Part shown: positions 11,909 to 23,883 of the stretch, piece by piece
How positions within the stretch are numbered: the stretch's first letter is position 1
Layout of the letters: each line of letters starts with the position of its first letter
Source: Cannabis sativa
Lineage: Eukaryota; Streptophyta; Magnoliopsida; Rosales; Cannabaceae
Direction of reading: 5' to 3'
Assembly (NCBI RefSeq): GCF_029168945.1
Contig: NC_083603.1
Location: forward strand, 18,104,001-18,168,000
Length of the DNA: 64,000 nt
Program-made: the position numbers and the translations under genes
Notes under the pieces: generated by a model
The model's database searches: none
Seen by the model: only the letters and a program-made list of their open reading frames with translations
Told to the model about the DNA's origin: nothing

Positions 11909-12852
11909 GGTTTGCTAGCTATGAAAAATTTCATATCTCTTTACTTACTTATTTATGCATATTCGTTCCAAATATGATATTAATGAGAATTATATGCATA
12001 GATGAGAAAATTTCTTGATACTTGACCTATATGAACTATACTTGTTGAAAACGCAAGATTATAAGTCATTATGTGAATTTTTGGTGAACTTTGGACTTGA
12101 TTTTAAACAAGTGAACATGTGAATTTTTGCATATTTGATTTTCTTGTGTATCTATATGTTTGAATATGTGAAATTGAATGTATATTTAGTGTGCCTATAG
12201 GTTTGTGTTGACTGAAATTTGCATGAAACAAAATTTTGGCGCCCCAGTTGTTGAATTTATAGGTCTTTAGGCCTAAAACAGTGTTTTTCGTCAAACTTTC
12301 TCATTTTTCAACATTTTTCGATTCCGTAAGTTTGTACATTTCACATTTTATTTTATCAAACTTTTGGAAAAATAATTTTTCAATTTCGTTACATAAAACT
12401 TATTTTCGGTAAGGCTCTAGTTTTCTTGGCAATTTTCGAAAAGCTTACCGAAAATCGTCATTTTTCATCATTTTTCAGTTTTTCTTCTTTGAGCAATTTT
12501 GTGTTATCATATTAAAGGTATTAGAATTGGTTTAGGGTCATTTGGGTTAAAACTGGAATTTTTAGGACTTTTTTGGGGACGTTTGGCTGGTTTACTACAC
12601 CAACCGGAATTTCGGTTGTCTGTGCCCAAACCATCCGGAATTTTGGATGGCGCAGGAACCAAAATCAAGCCCCTTTTTGTCTTTTCACCTGAAATTTTTC
12701 CCCTTTAAAAGCCTACCACTGAATTTTTAACCCCCCATTCTGATTTTCTACACTAAAACAGCAGCCACCTTCTTTCTTTTCTCTCAAAGTCTCACTCTCA
12801 AACCCTAACTTTCATCTTCCAACAATCAAACAAAAAGTGAGATCTTCATTCC
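11909..12852 (+). other. Element B spacer between pol and the env-like frame
   Basis: This is 0.94 kb of non-coding DNA inside the element. It holds two CCGGAATT-type motifs at 12600-12650, like those of the LTR, and a CT-rich leader with AAACCCTAACTTTC just before the ATG at 12853. Known Sireviruses have a comparable spacer that may carry signals for expressing the third frame; no splice signals could be assigned with confidence. Confidence 0.5.
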
Positions 12853-14078
12853 ATGTCTTCTTCATCTAATCCCTCCTCAAGAGCAAGCAAGAGGTTGGCT
12901 AGTGCAATCCAACAAAGGGAATTAAGGGCTAAGGCAAGGCAAGAGCCCCCATTATTCTACAATGATGAGGATAACCAAAAATTTGTCAATGACTTCTCTT
13001 CTAGGAAGATTCTCAAAGGTAAAATTTGTGATCTCCCTAGCCTTGATTATGTAGATTTTAGTCATCATTTTGAAACTCTAGGTTGGACATCTTTTATTCA
13101 AATCAATTCTCCAATATATCCTAGACTTGTACAAGGTTTTATGCTTGCATTAAACCTTTCTTAGCCCCTTTAGGAGTTAAAGGAATCCTTAGAGGAATAG
13201 TTTTTGAACTTAATGTAGAATCTCTCAATGAAATGTTAGGAGCACCCAATAGTGGCATTTTGCTTGAACCCAAACTCTCTCTTAAAAATGATGACATCTT
13301 TAACTTTGATGAGTGTTCTAGAAATCTTTGTGGTGATGGCCCTATTACTATGAAACCAAAAATGCACCAACTTACTTTAGAGGCCAAAATTCTCCTTAAA
13401 TTCATTGTAGATAACCTTGCACCTAGGAGTGGGAACCAAGATGAGATAAATTTCATTGACCAATTACTCATGCATCTCATCCTAGCCAAAAATACACCCA
13501 TCAACCTAGGCTATCTTATTTTAAAATTCATCATTGATGTGAATAAACCCAATATGATCAAGGCCCTTCCCTTTGGTTTTCTTCTTAGCTATCTTTTCCC
13601 TCGCTTAGGAATCCCCACCTTACATGAAAAGAAAAATGTTCCCACCTCTAGTGACATTTTAGGATCCAAAACTTTCAAGGATATGGGTTACGCATTTATT
13701 AACAATGAATGGGTGTTCACACCAAAGAGAGGCCAAAGAATGCAAATTGATTTGGAAAGTGATGATGAAGACCAAGATGAGGACATTAACTTGCCTGCAA
13801 GTGAAAGTGAAGAAGAAGAAGAAGAAGAAATGCCTCCTTAAGCTCCTCTCATGCCTCACTTTCCCCAATTCAACCTTGAGGAAGCTTTTACTCGTCTTAA
13901 CACATCGTTTGACAATAAATTGCAAACCTTGAGGAATAACATCAACTCTCAATTCACCAATCTCAACAACGATATCAACACCATGAGGAGTGACATGGTT
14001 CATGGGTTTGAAAATGTTCAAGAGGAGATGGCACAATGGAGGGCATACATGGATCGTTTTGGCCCCCCACCAAACTAG
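12853..14078 (+). pseudogene. Env-like third frame of element B (broken)
   Basis: ATG at 12853 opens a frame starting MSSSSNPSSRASKRLAS. It covers a globular domain (YNDEDNQKFVNDFSSRKI ... LDYVDFSHHFETLGW), a basic/acidic stretch (DLESDDEDQDED and an EEEEEEE run, 13750-13830), and a C-terminal amphipathic segment likely to form a coiled coil (FNLEEAFTRLNTSFDNKLQT, 13866-13930), ending GPPPN at 14078. A single-base frameshift near 13140 and an in-frame TAA at 13839-13841 interrupt it. Length (about 408 codons if unbroken) and position after RNase H match the accessory frame of Sireviruses. Plant genomes annotate similar proteins as 'putative plant transposon protein'. There is no clear signal peptide or transmembrane segment, so an envelope function is unsupported. 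Confidence 0.7.
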
Positions 14079-14321
14079 TTTCTTGCATATTTTTTTCTTT
14101 TGCATATTTACTCTTGTTTTTCATTTTGTTTTTGGTTGTGTGCAAAGGCTTCATGCCTCTTGACTTTGTGTTGGATGGTATTTTTTTTTGTTGTTGTTTG
14201 TTGAATGTTATTTTGTTGGACGTTGTGGTTTTATTTTTTTTATTATGCATGGGTAATGTTGCTTTATTTATTTTTTTTTCTCTATATTTTGTGAATTCCT
14301 TGCCACCCTTTTTGATGAATC

Positions 14322-14564
14322 AAAAGGGGGAGAAAATCTATTGATTATTTTTTTCTTGGCATAACCTCAATTTTTTTTTAGTATCTAATCTTTTAATCAT
14401 AAGTAAAAATTGAGGGGAAGTTTGCAAGAAAATGCAAGGTAAAATTAAAAGGTAAATTTTTTTTGGCACACATTAAGGGGGAGCTAATTCAATATACATT
14501 GTTTAAATTTTTCCTTTCCCTTTTAAAATAATCAAATATTTGATATCATCAAAAAGGGGGAGAT
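14322..14564 (+). other. Three polypurine tracts upstream of 3' LTR B
   Basis: AAAAGGGGGAGA at 14322-14333, TAAGGGGGAG at 14474-14483 and AAAAAGGGGGAGAT at 14551-14564. The last adjoins the LTR and is the functional tract by position. Several tract-like repeats before the 3' LTR are a described Sirevirus feature. The stretch 14079-14321 between the env-like stop and the first tract is T-rich and holds nothing else recognised. Confidence 0.8.
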
Positions 14565-16006
14565 TGTTAACTCAAACTTATAGGTCTCCTTGTTTTGATG
14601 ATTAACAAATATTTGATTATTATTTGTTACTAATGATTTGTTGATTTTGTAGCAAAATTAAAAGAGATTATAAATCTTTCATGATAAATTGGTATTTTTA
14701 CCGAACTTTTGAAAGCAACCCAAAATGGATTCAACAAGCTTATCAAGAGCAAAAATATTCTTCAAGGGATCAACCACTCAAGACCCTATTCAAAAGAGAT
14801 CTTCAAAAGCCTAAAGTCAAAAGTCAACCCGAAAGTCAAAGTCAAAAGTCAACTCTCGGGAAAAGTCAACATGGGATCAAAAACATGCAAATCAAGCTAG
14901 GAGGCTCATCTACATCAAGACTACTCAAAATCAAATGGTATAAATTTACTTTAGTCTTGTTAAAGTAATTTGCATAGCACACTAAGTTTTATAAATTTAA
15001 ATTTTGGCCCATTCACTAACTTGTGCAACAAGTTTTCTCACACGATAGTTCAAAAATAAATTTGATTGAATTTATAAATCACATTTTGTTTAACTAAGAG
15101 AACAAAGTTAGAATTTCTAAAATTGGATAATCGAGTAAGAAGTTATGCGCGTTTTAGTCCCGAAAAATGGTATTTTTGCCTCTGTTAGCCATCCAGAATT
15201 CTAGTTGGAATCCGGAATTCCGGTTTTCATCAATCTAGAATTCCGATTCCCATCCGAAATTCTGGTTCACGGCTGACTTTGACTCGGGAAGCGCGCTAAC
15301 GGCTATAAACGGCTATTTTTCTCTTAAACACTATATAAACTCGATTTTTCTTCAAAAAGAAAGTTGGTTGAGCATTTATTTCAAAGATCTAACCTATCTA
15401 ACTGAGATTAATGAGCTTCCAAGTTTGAAATCCAACAAACACTTTTCACACACCTTGAGCCAAAATTTGTGTTTATTCATCTTGAGTGTGCTTGCTTTTC
15501 ACTCTAGGTTTCCATTGTATCATCATATTTCTAGAGTGATTTTGCTTGTAATATCAAACACAATTTCATGTTGTAATTGAGGTGAGGTTGGCACCGGTAT
15601 TGTAAACAACCCGGTTATAGTGAGGTTAATAGTCCTCGGGGGTGCGAAACTATTGTAAGAGGTTTGGAAATAGCTTGGTGAAAATTTCCCGGTTGTAAGG
15701 GTTAGTCAAGCCCGTTAACTTGGCTCGATATTGGAACTCAAAGCTAGGTCCATAGCTTTGAAGACCAAGGACGCAGGTGGCATAGCTCTACCGAACTTTG
15801 TAAAAATCGAGAGTTTGCATTTTTTAATCCTTAAACTCTTTACTTTATAAGTTTGATTATTTGTCATAATATATTGCTTGCCATATTACTTGCTTTTATT
15901 TGATTAAGTGACAAATTGCTTAATTTTGTGTTAAAAGTTTTAATTTACCGAAATTAGTTTAAATTTACAATTCACCCCCCTCTTGGAAACATATCTTGGG
16001 CTAACA
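14565..16006 (+). repeat. 3' LTR of element B
   Basis: A 1442-base copy of 5645-7087, starting TGTTAACTC and ending GGGCTAACA, followed by the duplicated target ACATG at 16007-16011. Its CCGGAATTCCGG array is more decayed than in the 5' copy. Confidence 0.9.
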
Positions 16007-16011
16007 ACATG

Positions 16012-16919
16012 TATCATACCACCATTCTTTCACTTTTCCTTGCACAGAATTCACCTCACTAAGAGTAGCAATGATATCCTCCTTGATAGCATTTACTTTG
16101 GGTCCTTTAAAGTCTTTTCTATGCTTACAATCCTTAGCATAGTGTCCAAGTTTGCCACACACAAAACATGGACCTTTTCCACCTTTGAATTGGTTTTAAT
16201 TAGACTTTCGACCTAAGGTATTACTCTTTTTTATCTTACCATTATTCTTATTAGGAACTTTAGAAGTTGCATTTGCTTTTGAAGTCTCTTCATTAGACCC
16301 CTCCACAAGCTTATCCTTACATATCGATTCCTCCTTGATTCAAATATGTTTTTGGATTTCTTCCAAAGAGTAATCCTCATTTTTATGAAGGATTCTCTTC
16401 CTATAATTCTTCCAAGATGGTGGCGATTTTGCCACTATTATGCCTCAAGAAGTTCAATTTTGAGTACTTTCAATTTATTTACAATTACTTGCAACTCATG
16501 AATTTGAGGTAAAAGAGGTTTACCATTAAGAAATTTTAAATAAAAAAAAAATGAGAAATTAAAAATTTCTTGGTACCTTCCTCCTCGGTCTTGAATTTAT
16601 TTAAGGTGATCCCAAATTGCTTTGGCATCTTTAAAGTCGGTGTATAGGTCATAAAACATATCCGAGAGTGAGTTAAGAATGTGTTCTCTACATAAAAGAT
16701 TGTCATCTTCTCTCTTCTTCCTTTCTGCCTTGACCTCATCGGTATCCTTGTCGGTAGACGTGGGTAAGGGCTCCAAGGTGGACTTAAGAATATAGACAAT
16801 CTTGAGTGTGGTTGGAAGGAACCTCACCTTGTCTTGCCACCTAGTGAAATTAGTGCCATCAAAGCGGTCATCATTAAGTCTTGGTTCATTATCTTGATTG
16901 TTTCTCCTTCCATTGTTTT
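16012..16919 (-). pseudogene. Element A gag and N-terminal half of protease (broken)
   Basis: Minus-strand reading gives, from the LTR inward, a gag fragment with FDGTNFTRWQDKVRFL and TTLKIVYIL (16885-16780), a capsid-like region (MFYDLYTDFKDAKAIWDHL), a decayed middle, and the zinc knuckle CFVCGKLGHYAKDC near 16190-16130. The protease start EWWYDTCATVH is split by element B between its D-T and C-A codons. In relatives the motif is D-S/T-G-A, so the C may be a further mutation. Gag begins directly at the LTR edge at 16919 with no leader, primer site or ATG, pointing to a deletion of its 5' end. Confidence 0.75.
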
Positions 16920-18136
16920 TGTTAGAAAAATATGATATATCAATAGAAGAACAATAAGATGAACAAAGAGACCAAGATAATTACAACTTTATTCAACAAA
17001 ATTACAAGGACTATAGATTAAATAAAAGTTACAATCTCAAAGCACAAAATACAAATAAAGAGAAATAAAAGATGAGGACAAAGTTACAACTCAAAGCATA
17101 ATATACACATAACTGTAAAAGCAATAAGAGAATATAATATATATATATAATAAAGATATATATATATATCCGACCGAACAGTTAGGCAAGACTACGGCCC
17201 GGACTACAATGGTGGCAGCTGACTCAGATGAGCAGTGTCATGCCATAAACAAAGGAATAAACGGGGGAGACTTATGATATATAGTAGAAACATAGTGTAT
17301 ATAGAATAATATCTATAGTATGTATAATGTTATACAGAAGAGATAATATATATAATAAAGAGGAGAAGATGGTAGAAAATAAATAGAAAAATAGAGGATG
17401 AAAAAGAACTCAAGTAAGCTATGGGGGATCACCAAAGGCTTGAACAAGGTTTAAGCACCTTTGTCCGAAAAGCTTATTTCTCCCTATAAGAATAAATAAG
17501 CCTTTCAATATTTTCTAGCTTACTGTTTAGGAAATAGAAATTGTTGTTGTCTACAAGTGAACCAAAGACCTCTATTTATAGTGTTTGAGGATTACATTTG
17601 AAAATCAAATCCTTTTATCACATGGTTGTTACCAACACTTTATTGGTGTTTAATGGGATAAAAACGTTGGATAAGAGAGCTGGAGACATGCTCAATTAAT
17701 TTATGTACGTTTATGAACATTTTTTAAAAACCTGATTTCAGGTGTTCGAAAAACAACCATAAAACAATATTATAACAACCATTAAACAATTGCTTCCAAA
17801 AAACTCAAAATTTAGTTTTTGTAACTCCTCTCCAAGTTAAATCTTTTCTCAACGTCTCAATACCCATTTAAATTATATAATTGAGTATTGTAACAGTTTC
17901 TAACAGCTAGAAACTTATCTCATTAATTCCATAAGTAATAACTCACATATTTATCAATTGTGATCCTTAGGTTACAATTTATTTTCAGATTTGTAACTCC
18001 TCATATGTTACAACTTTTATGTGTATTATTATATTATATAGAATATAATACAACCTCCAACACATAATATATATTAATATCGTATTAATATATAATATGC
18101 CACATTTTAATCTTTATTAATATTTGTTAAATAACA
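16920..18136 (-). repeat. Right LTR of element A
   Basis: Matches 353-1946 from TGTTAGAAAAATATG through TTTGTTAAATAACA. It lacks the T1 insertion. It carries about 104 bases at 17170-17273 (starting CCGACCGAACAG) that the left copy does not have, and this insert is clearly richer in G and C than the surrounding LTR. Confidence 0.75.
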
Positions 18137-18147
18137 AATACAAAATA

Positions 18148-19728
18148 GGGCTATTTTCAAAAATATGGGAAAAATTATTAAGGTTATGATAATTATGGCA
18201 TAAGAAGTAAATGTCACTAAATATATTATTTAACCAATCAAACTAAAAAAAAAACCATATAAAACATTAAAAAGAAATCTGAATTTAAAATTCATAAAAA
18301 ATAAAAACTTAATTAAATTACCATAAAAAATATTAAAATTCCCTTCATATTTATTTTTTTAAAAAAATAAAATAAATAAAACTATAGTGATCGCCGAAGT
18401 TGTTACTCGTGCCAGAAAAGTCACCGGAGTTTACTATCAGCACTAGAAAAGTCGTCAGAGTAGCCGTCGGTGCCGGAAAAGTCGCCGGAGTTGCTGTCGA
18501 CGCTGAAAAAGTCATCAGAATTAGCATTGTTGTTGAAAAAGTCACCAAGAAACTGGTTTCTTGATGAAAAAATAGGTTTCTTGGAAACCTGTTTCTTGGT
18601 GATTTTTCCGGTAATTTTACCGGTGACAATGCCAAATCCAACTACTATTCTGGAGTTTGATGTCGGTGCTGGAAAAGTCGTCGGAGTAGTTGCTATTGTC
18701 GGACAAATAAACCGGAGTTATTGCCGGCGTCAAAAAAGTCGTCAGAATTGGCATTGTCGCCAGCAAAATCACTAGAAAAATGACCAAGAAAGTGGTTTTT
18801 TCATCAAGAAACAAAAATGATATACACTGAAAATAATTGAAACCAATTTCATCAATCAACAAAATAGAGAAAAAAATACAAAAAAAAATTACAAAGAAAC
18901 TAGTTTCTTCATCAAGAAATTGGTTTCTTGATGAAGAAAAAAAACCAGTTTCTTAGTGATTTTTTCGGTAATTTTTCCGGCGACAATGCCAATTCCAACG
19001 AATTTCCCAGAGTTTACTGTCGGTACTGAAAAAGTCACCGGAGTAGCTGCCGGTGTATTAGTCGTCAGAGTTGCTACCAATGCCAGAAAAGTCGTCAAAA
19101 TTGTCATTGTCGTCAGAAAAATCACTGAGAAAATTACCAAAAAACTGGTTTCTTCATGAAGAAATCAGAAACCAGTTTCTTGGTAATTTTTTCGGCGACT
19201 ATGCCAATTCTGATGACTTTTTTCGAAGTTTGTTGTCGGTGCCAGAAAAGTCGCCGGAGTAGCTGCTAGCATCAGAATAGTCGTCAGAATTGGCATTGTC
19301 AACGGAAAAATATAGAAACCGATTTCTTGGTGAAGAAACTAATTTCTTGGTGAAGAAACCGATTTCTTGGTGAAGAAACCGGTTTCTTGGTATTTTTTCA
19401 GTAACTTTTCCAGCGACAATGCCAATTCCGAAAATTCCGGCGCCGGCAGCAACTCCGACGACTTTTCCAGCACCGACTGCTACTCCGGTGACTTTTCCGA
19501 CACCAGCGGCAAACTCCGGTGACTATTCTGACATCAATGACAAATAAAACTTCCTAAACAAATAAAAACATTAAATATGGGATTTGAAAAGCTAATTACA
19601 TATATATGGCATATCAAATACCATAAAAAGACCTAAAAACAAAAAAATAACATATAAATTGGTCAAACTTAAATGTCTCATATTTATCATAAAAACTTTT
19701 AAAATCCCATAGTAAGTGTAATTTCCTC
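18148..19728 (+). mobile_element. TIR element of family M3, copy 1
   Basis: Begins GGGCTATTTTCAAAAATATG and ends AATTTCCTC. It is flanked by a perfect 9-bp duplication TACAAAATA (18139-18147 and 19729-19737), as Mutator-type elements make. The interior (18400-19540) is a degenerate array of units like GCCGGAAAAGTCGCCGGAGT, first in one orientation and near 19430-19530 in the reverse, interleaved with palindromic GAAACTGGTTTCTTG blocks. Apparent open frames on both strands here follow from the repeats and are not genes. Copy 2 is at 26786-29121 in reverse orientation. Confidence 0.75.
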
Positions 19729-19744
19729 TACAAAATATTATTTA

Positions 19745-21059
19745 GAGAAATGCAAGTAAATGACCCTATTTTTAACTTTATAGATAGTTAATGTCCCTTT
19801 TTTAAAATAATAAAACAAATGTCCTTTTTTACTTTTTAATACCTAAAATACCCTTCATTATATAAAAGGTATTATATGTTTTATTCCTTTAATAGAAATT
19901 ATGAAAAACAATAGATCAAAACCTCTCTACTAAATTTTTGTCAACTATTTTTTCATTATATAAAAGGTGTTATATGTTTTATTCTTTTAGATTTTGCTGT
20001 TGTTATAGCTATTTAATATGTTATTTAAGTATATAATTAGTTTTTTTTATTAATATATCGTATGATATACAAACAATATACCTTAAACCAATATACATAT
20101 ATCACAAACTTAAACTAATATACTATTAAATGAATTGTTTTCCACAATATACAGTAGCATATAAAAACTTATACCACAATCATAAGCAGATATACTATAG
20201 TCAAAAATTAATATACCACCACCATAGTGAAAAAAAAAATATACAAAAAACTTAATTTAATATTCCACAAGTTTTTTTTTTCTTGTTCTTTCCTTCATAA
20301 AATACCAATGAACATAAAATCAATATACGTCAGTCAAATATAACTACACCTCATACTTAAATTAATATTTAATATTTTTTTTCTTCCTTTCTATCCTTCA
20401 CGATATACATATCACATGCAAACGATATACCTTAGACCAATATAAATATACCATAAACTTAGACTAATATACTATTAAATGATTTTTTTTTCACGATATA
20501 CAATAGCATATAAAACTATATTTTGCAATCATAAGCATAAATACTATAGTGAAAAATTAATATACCACGAGTATAGTGGAAAAATATATATATAGATATA
20601 TATATATACCAAAAACTTAATTTAATATTCCACATGTTTTTTTTTTCTTTTTCTTTCCTTCATGATATACTAATGAACATAATGACAATATTTTCTAGTG
20701 AAATATAACTATACCTCAAACTTAAACTAATATTCTACATTTTTTAATTTCCGTCTTTCATTCATTATATACCATAGCACATTAAAATAATATACTACAA
20801 TCTTAAACTAATATACTCCCTTTTAGTTATTTCAAATATATATATATATACATACTAACTTTCAGTTTTTTTAATATATTATTGCACATAAAAACGATAT
20901 ACTATTGTGCAAAATAACTATACCAAACACTGAATTATTCAAGGTTATAATTGTAATTTCATTATCAAACATCTAACAGAATGGACATTTTGTTAATTTT
21001 AATTAAAAAAGGACATTTATTAACTTAATTGTTAGATTTAGGGCCATTTTGCATGGCCC
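19745..21059. mobile_element. TIR element of family M2, copy 1
   Basis: The ends are inverted: GAGAAATGCAAGTAAATGACCC at the left, and GGGCCATGCAAAATGGCCC read inward from the right. Subterminal TTAATGTCC / TAAATGTCC blocks extend the similarity to about 55 bases. A perfect 9-bp duplication TATTATTTA flanks it (19736-19744 and 21060-21068). The interior is non-coding and built of AT-rich tandem repeats. It has the same ends and size class as copy 2 at 57835-59411. Confidence 0.85.
20055..20935. repeat. Tandem repeat, about 345-base unit, inside M2 copy 1
   Basis: Unit 1 (about 20055-20395) and unit 2 (about 20400-20750) align along their length, sharing GATATACC, CTAATATACTATTAAATGA, TTAATTTAATATTCCACA and TTTCCTTCAT. 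A third, partial unit runs to about 20935. Units are diverged. Confidence 0.7.
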
Positions 21060-21072
21060 TATTATTTATATA

Positions 21073-21363
21073 AGGAAATTTACATGGTATACTAACTTTT
21101 GCCATTTTTTTACAAAAATACTGTCAGGCGGTATTTTTTACTTTTTTACTGTATTTTTTTATAAGTTTCATACTGCAGTATACTGTGTCAAGTTTTCACT
21201 GGTGTTCTACTGGTGTTTTACTAGTGTTCTACTGTTGTTTTGAGTTGTTCTGCTTTGTGTTTTACTGGTGTTTTATAAAAACACAGTATTTTTGAAAAAA
21301 AATTCGTGTGACAGTATTTTTGTAAAAATTAACCCAAATTCCAGTATTTTTGTAAATTTCCCT
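21073..21363 (+). mobile_element. MITE T4, copy 1
   Basis: Short element with ends AGGAAATTTACATGG and, inward from the right, AGGGAAATTTACAAA. It is flanked by TTATATA (21066-21072 and 21364-21370). It is non-coding, with repeated TTCTACTGTTG/TTTTACTGGTG stretches. A near-identical copy in the opposite orientation lies at 23884-24175. Confidence 0.75.
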
Positions 21364-21370
21364 TTATATA

Positions 21371-23880
21371 TAAGGCACAAAATAGAAAGCCTGCAATAAA
21401 ATTAGGCCGAAAATATTGGGCCACTAAACCTAATATAGATTGGGAAATTTTCAGTAATATACGTAATATTAAAATTATGAAAATGACAACGACAATTTTA
21501 ATATGCACTAATACGTATTCTACCGAAAGTAATTAAATAATTATTTGTCTTAGTCTATTTTTATCTTTGCTAGGTTATCATTCTATTTTTATCTTTTCTT
21601 TTTGTTGATAATGCTATCTAAACTAACAAAACAATATATACATATTATTTTATTAATTTTCCTTTTCTAGCTCTCAAAAACTTTTTAGATCATATTAATT
21701 ATTTTTATTTAAGAATGACTTATTTTTTAAGGTGGGTATGTAGAAAATATATTTTTTTTCTTTTACTATCTCAAAAAAAAATAAACAAATAAATAACTTT
21801 TTTAGTTTCTTTTATATTTTATTAAAAAGTAAATATCTAAACTTTAAATTGAACAAAATTTATGTACCAACTAATTTTTTTTGTAACTTATTTCGATTAT
21901 ATAATGAATTATAATAAATATCAAAGATTAAAAAATAGATTATTAATAAAATTAGTATTGTTATTTTTTTTTTTCTAAATGTAACTCATGTTATGATGTT
22001 CGATATAAGATTTATTTCTTATATTTTTTTTATTTAAAAATCTATCAAAATTGTTCTATAAAAAACATAACTAATTTAAAATACTATGTGGTAACATTTA
22101 AAAATAAAAAAAAAAGACAAAAACTTTTTGGTAACCCATGATCAGCAACTACTCATTTAAGATATGTTTATGTTACTTTCTTAATAACTTTTCATATTAA
22201 CTTTAACTATATTTAATAAATTATAATTACATATAAAAAGTTACCATTGAATAAAACTATGTGGTATCATTTAAAAAACAAATAAAAAAAAAACTTTTTA
22301 GTAACCTACGATCAATAAACACTTATTTGAGATATTTTTATGTTATTTTTTAGTAACTTTTTATATTAACTTTGACTATATATAATAAATTATAATTAAA
22401 AGAAAAAAAAATTCCGTTCAATAATAAATATTTGTATATAAATAAGTTACCATTATAATAATAGGTATTTATTATCTTGAAATATAACTTATTTTTAGGT
22501 GATTAAGTTACTATTTGGTATTTTAATAAATAATTTTAAAAATCTATTAAAATCACTCTATAACATAAATTTAGGAAGAGTACAATATAACTTTTAACTA
22601 TTAATTAAAAAAATAGTAAAATTTCTCTACAAAAGAAGTTTATGTTGAAAACAATTTAGTTACTTTTTTTTAAAAAATATTTATAGAAATTGTTCTATAA
22701 AATAAACTTATGTAGAATATTATATAGTAAATAATAAAATACTTTTTAATAACTCATAAAATTAGTTGATACATTAAATTTTGTTTAAGTGTAAAATTTA
22801 GTATGTTGAATTAATTATTTTAGGATTTTAAAGGTACTATTGTTTTGTTTTATGTTATTTTAGAAACTTGTAAAAAGTGTTTTATAAAATAAAAATATGA
22901 TTTAGTAATATTTAATATGAAATAATTATATATATAATAGTAACTTACTATATTGGTTGGTATATAAAATTTTATTATAGTTGGAAATTTTTTTTTTTTT
23001 TAGTAAATTAAGTAGAAAAGAAATTAAAATGTTACTTTTGATTTTAGTTATCTTTTTTGTTAATGGTAAAAAAAAATATGATTCTCATATGTTAAAACGA
23101 TCTTCTTAAAAAATAAATAATGATAGTATAATTTTTAAGCTCAAATAATTACTAGTGAGATTAAAAACTTATTTTAAACTTTTTTTTTAGAAGAGAATAA
23201 GAAGAGAGAATTCTTTTTTTTTAATATTAAAAAAAACTATAAATATTTTTATGTTTCATATTTAATAAATAAAAAAGAGAGAACAAAACAAAAAAACAAA
23301 AAGGAGAACTAAACAATTAGCCTATTTGCATTGATATATGGGCTGCTCGTTTTTGGCATATTTATGTATACACATGTTTCAAAAAAATTAAGATGGATTG
23401 GTATTATTACTTTAATAAAAAGAAAAATGGTATTTATAGGATTAATTATTAAATTTAGTCTGTCAGCGTAATTTTCTCATATAGATTTCCGCTACCTTGG
23501 TAGACCAAAAATTAAGTTAATCTACTTGGTTATTTGTCATTGATAAACTCAATTTTTAAAAAAAAATATGTGCTTAATTTTGCTGTGGTTATTGTCAATT
23601 TTATCCAATAGTTGTCCATAAATTCTTGTGATACTTACGACAAATATAAGAAAACAATAAATACATTGTATATGTCGTCTCCAATTTTAATATGATGATT
23701 GATATGCTTGTTTGATATAATTAGTATTGTGATACGTACATGTTATACATTGATTATTATTTATTATACCTAAAATGATATGTTTTTCTCTTAATGGGGG
23801 CTGCTGTTGTTGTACAACATTCCTCCTTACGTACTTCTATTGCTCTATTGCTTTATTACTCAAAGCAAGCCAAATTTTTT
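21371..23880. other. AT-rich DNA without recognised genes
   Basis: No coding region, RNA gene or known element end was found. It contains a diverged tandem duplication (next entry) and long homopolymer A/T runs. It sits between two inverted copies of T4. Confidence 0.5.
22081..22430. repeat. Tandem duplication, unit about 175 bases
   Basis: The two halves (about 22081-22250 and 22254-22430) share ACTATGTGGTA, ACTTTTTGGTAACC versus ACTTTTTAGTAACC, and ATAATAAATTATAATTA in the same order. Confidence 0.65.
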
Positions 23881-23883
23881 TAC

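Larger units (their letters stand above)
5645..16006 (+). mobile_element. Sirevirus-like Ty1-copia element B, inserted in element A
   Basis: Complete in outline: 5' LTR 5645-7087, primer site 7090-7100, gag-pol 7142-11908, an extra env-like frame 12853-14078, polypurine tract at 14551-14564 and 3' LTR 14565-16006. It is flanked by the 5-bp duplication ACATG (5640-5644 and 16007-16011). Long LTRs (1.44 kb), a total of 10.4 kb, two gag zinc knuckles and an additional frame after RNase H are the known hallmarks of the Sirevirus (SIRE/Maximus) lineage. Comparing by eye the first 330 bases of the two LTRs gives about 16 differences, so the insertion is not recent. Coding parts carry many frameshifts and stops. 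Confidence 0.9.
353..18136 (-). mobile_element. Ty1-copia element A (disrupted, minus strand)
   Basis: Two direct repeats (353-1946 and 16920-18136) bracket minus-strand gag, protease, integrase, reverse transcriptase and RNase H remnants in Copia order. The order in minus sense is LTR 16920-18136, gag 16012-16919, split protease, integrase 4394-5639, RT/RNase H 2557-4200, LTR 353-1946. Element B (5645-16006) is inserted in it. Without B it is about 7.4 kb. No matching target duplication is visible at the outer ends, and the right LTR is joined directly to gag with no primer site, so the 5' end has been damaged or rearranged. All coding parts are broken. Confidence 0.75.

Noticed and set aside
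18351..19262. Several open frames on both strands rich in repeated peptides.
   Set aside because: They follow directly from the GCCGGAAAAGTCGCC repeat array of M3; the same peptides occur in both orientations and no start or splice context supports them.
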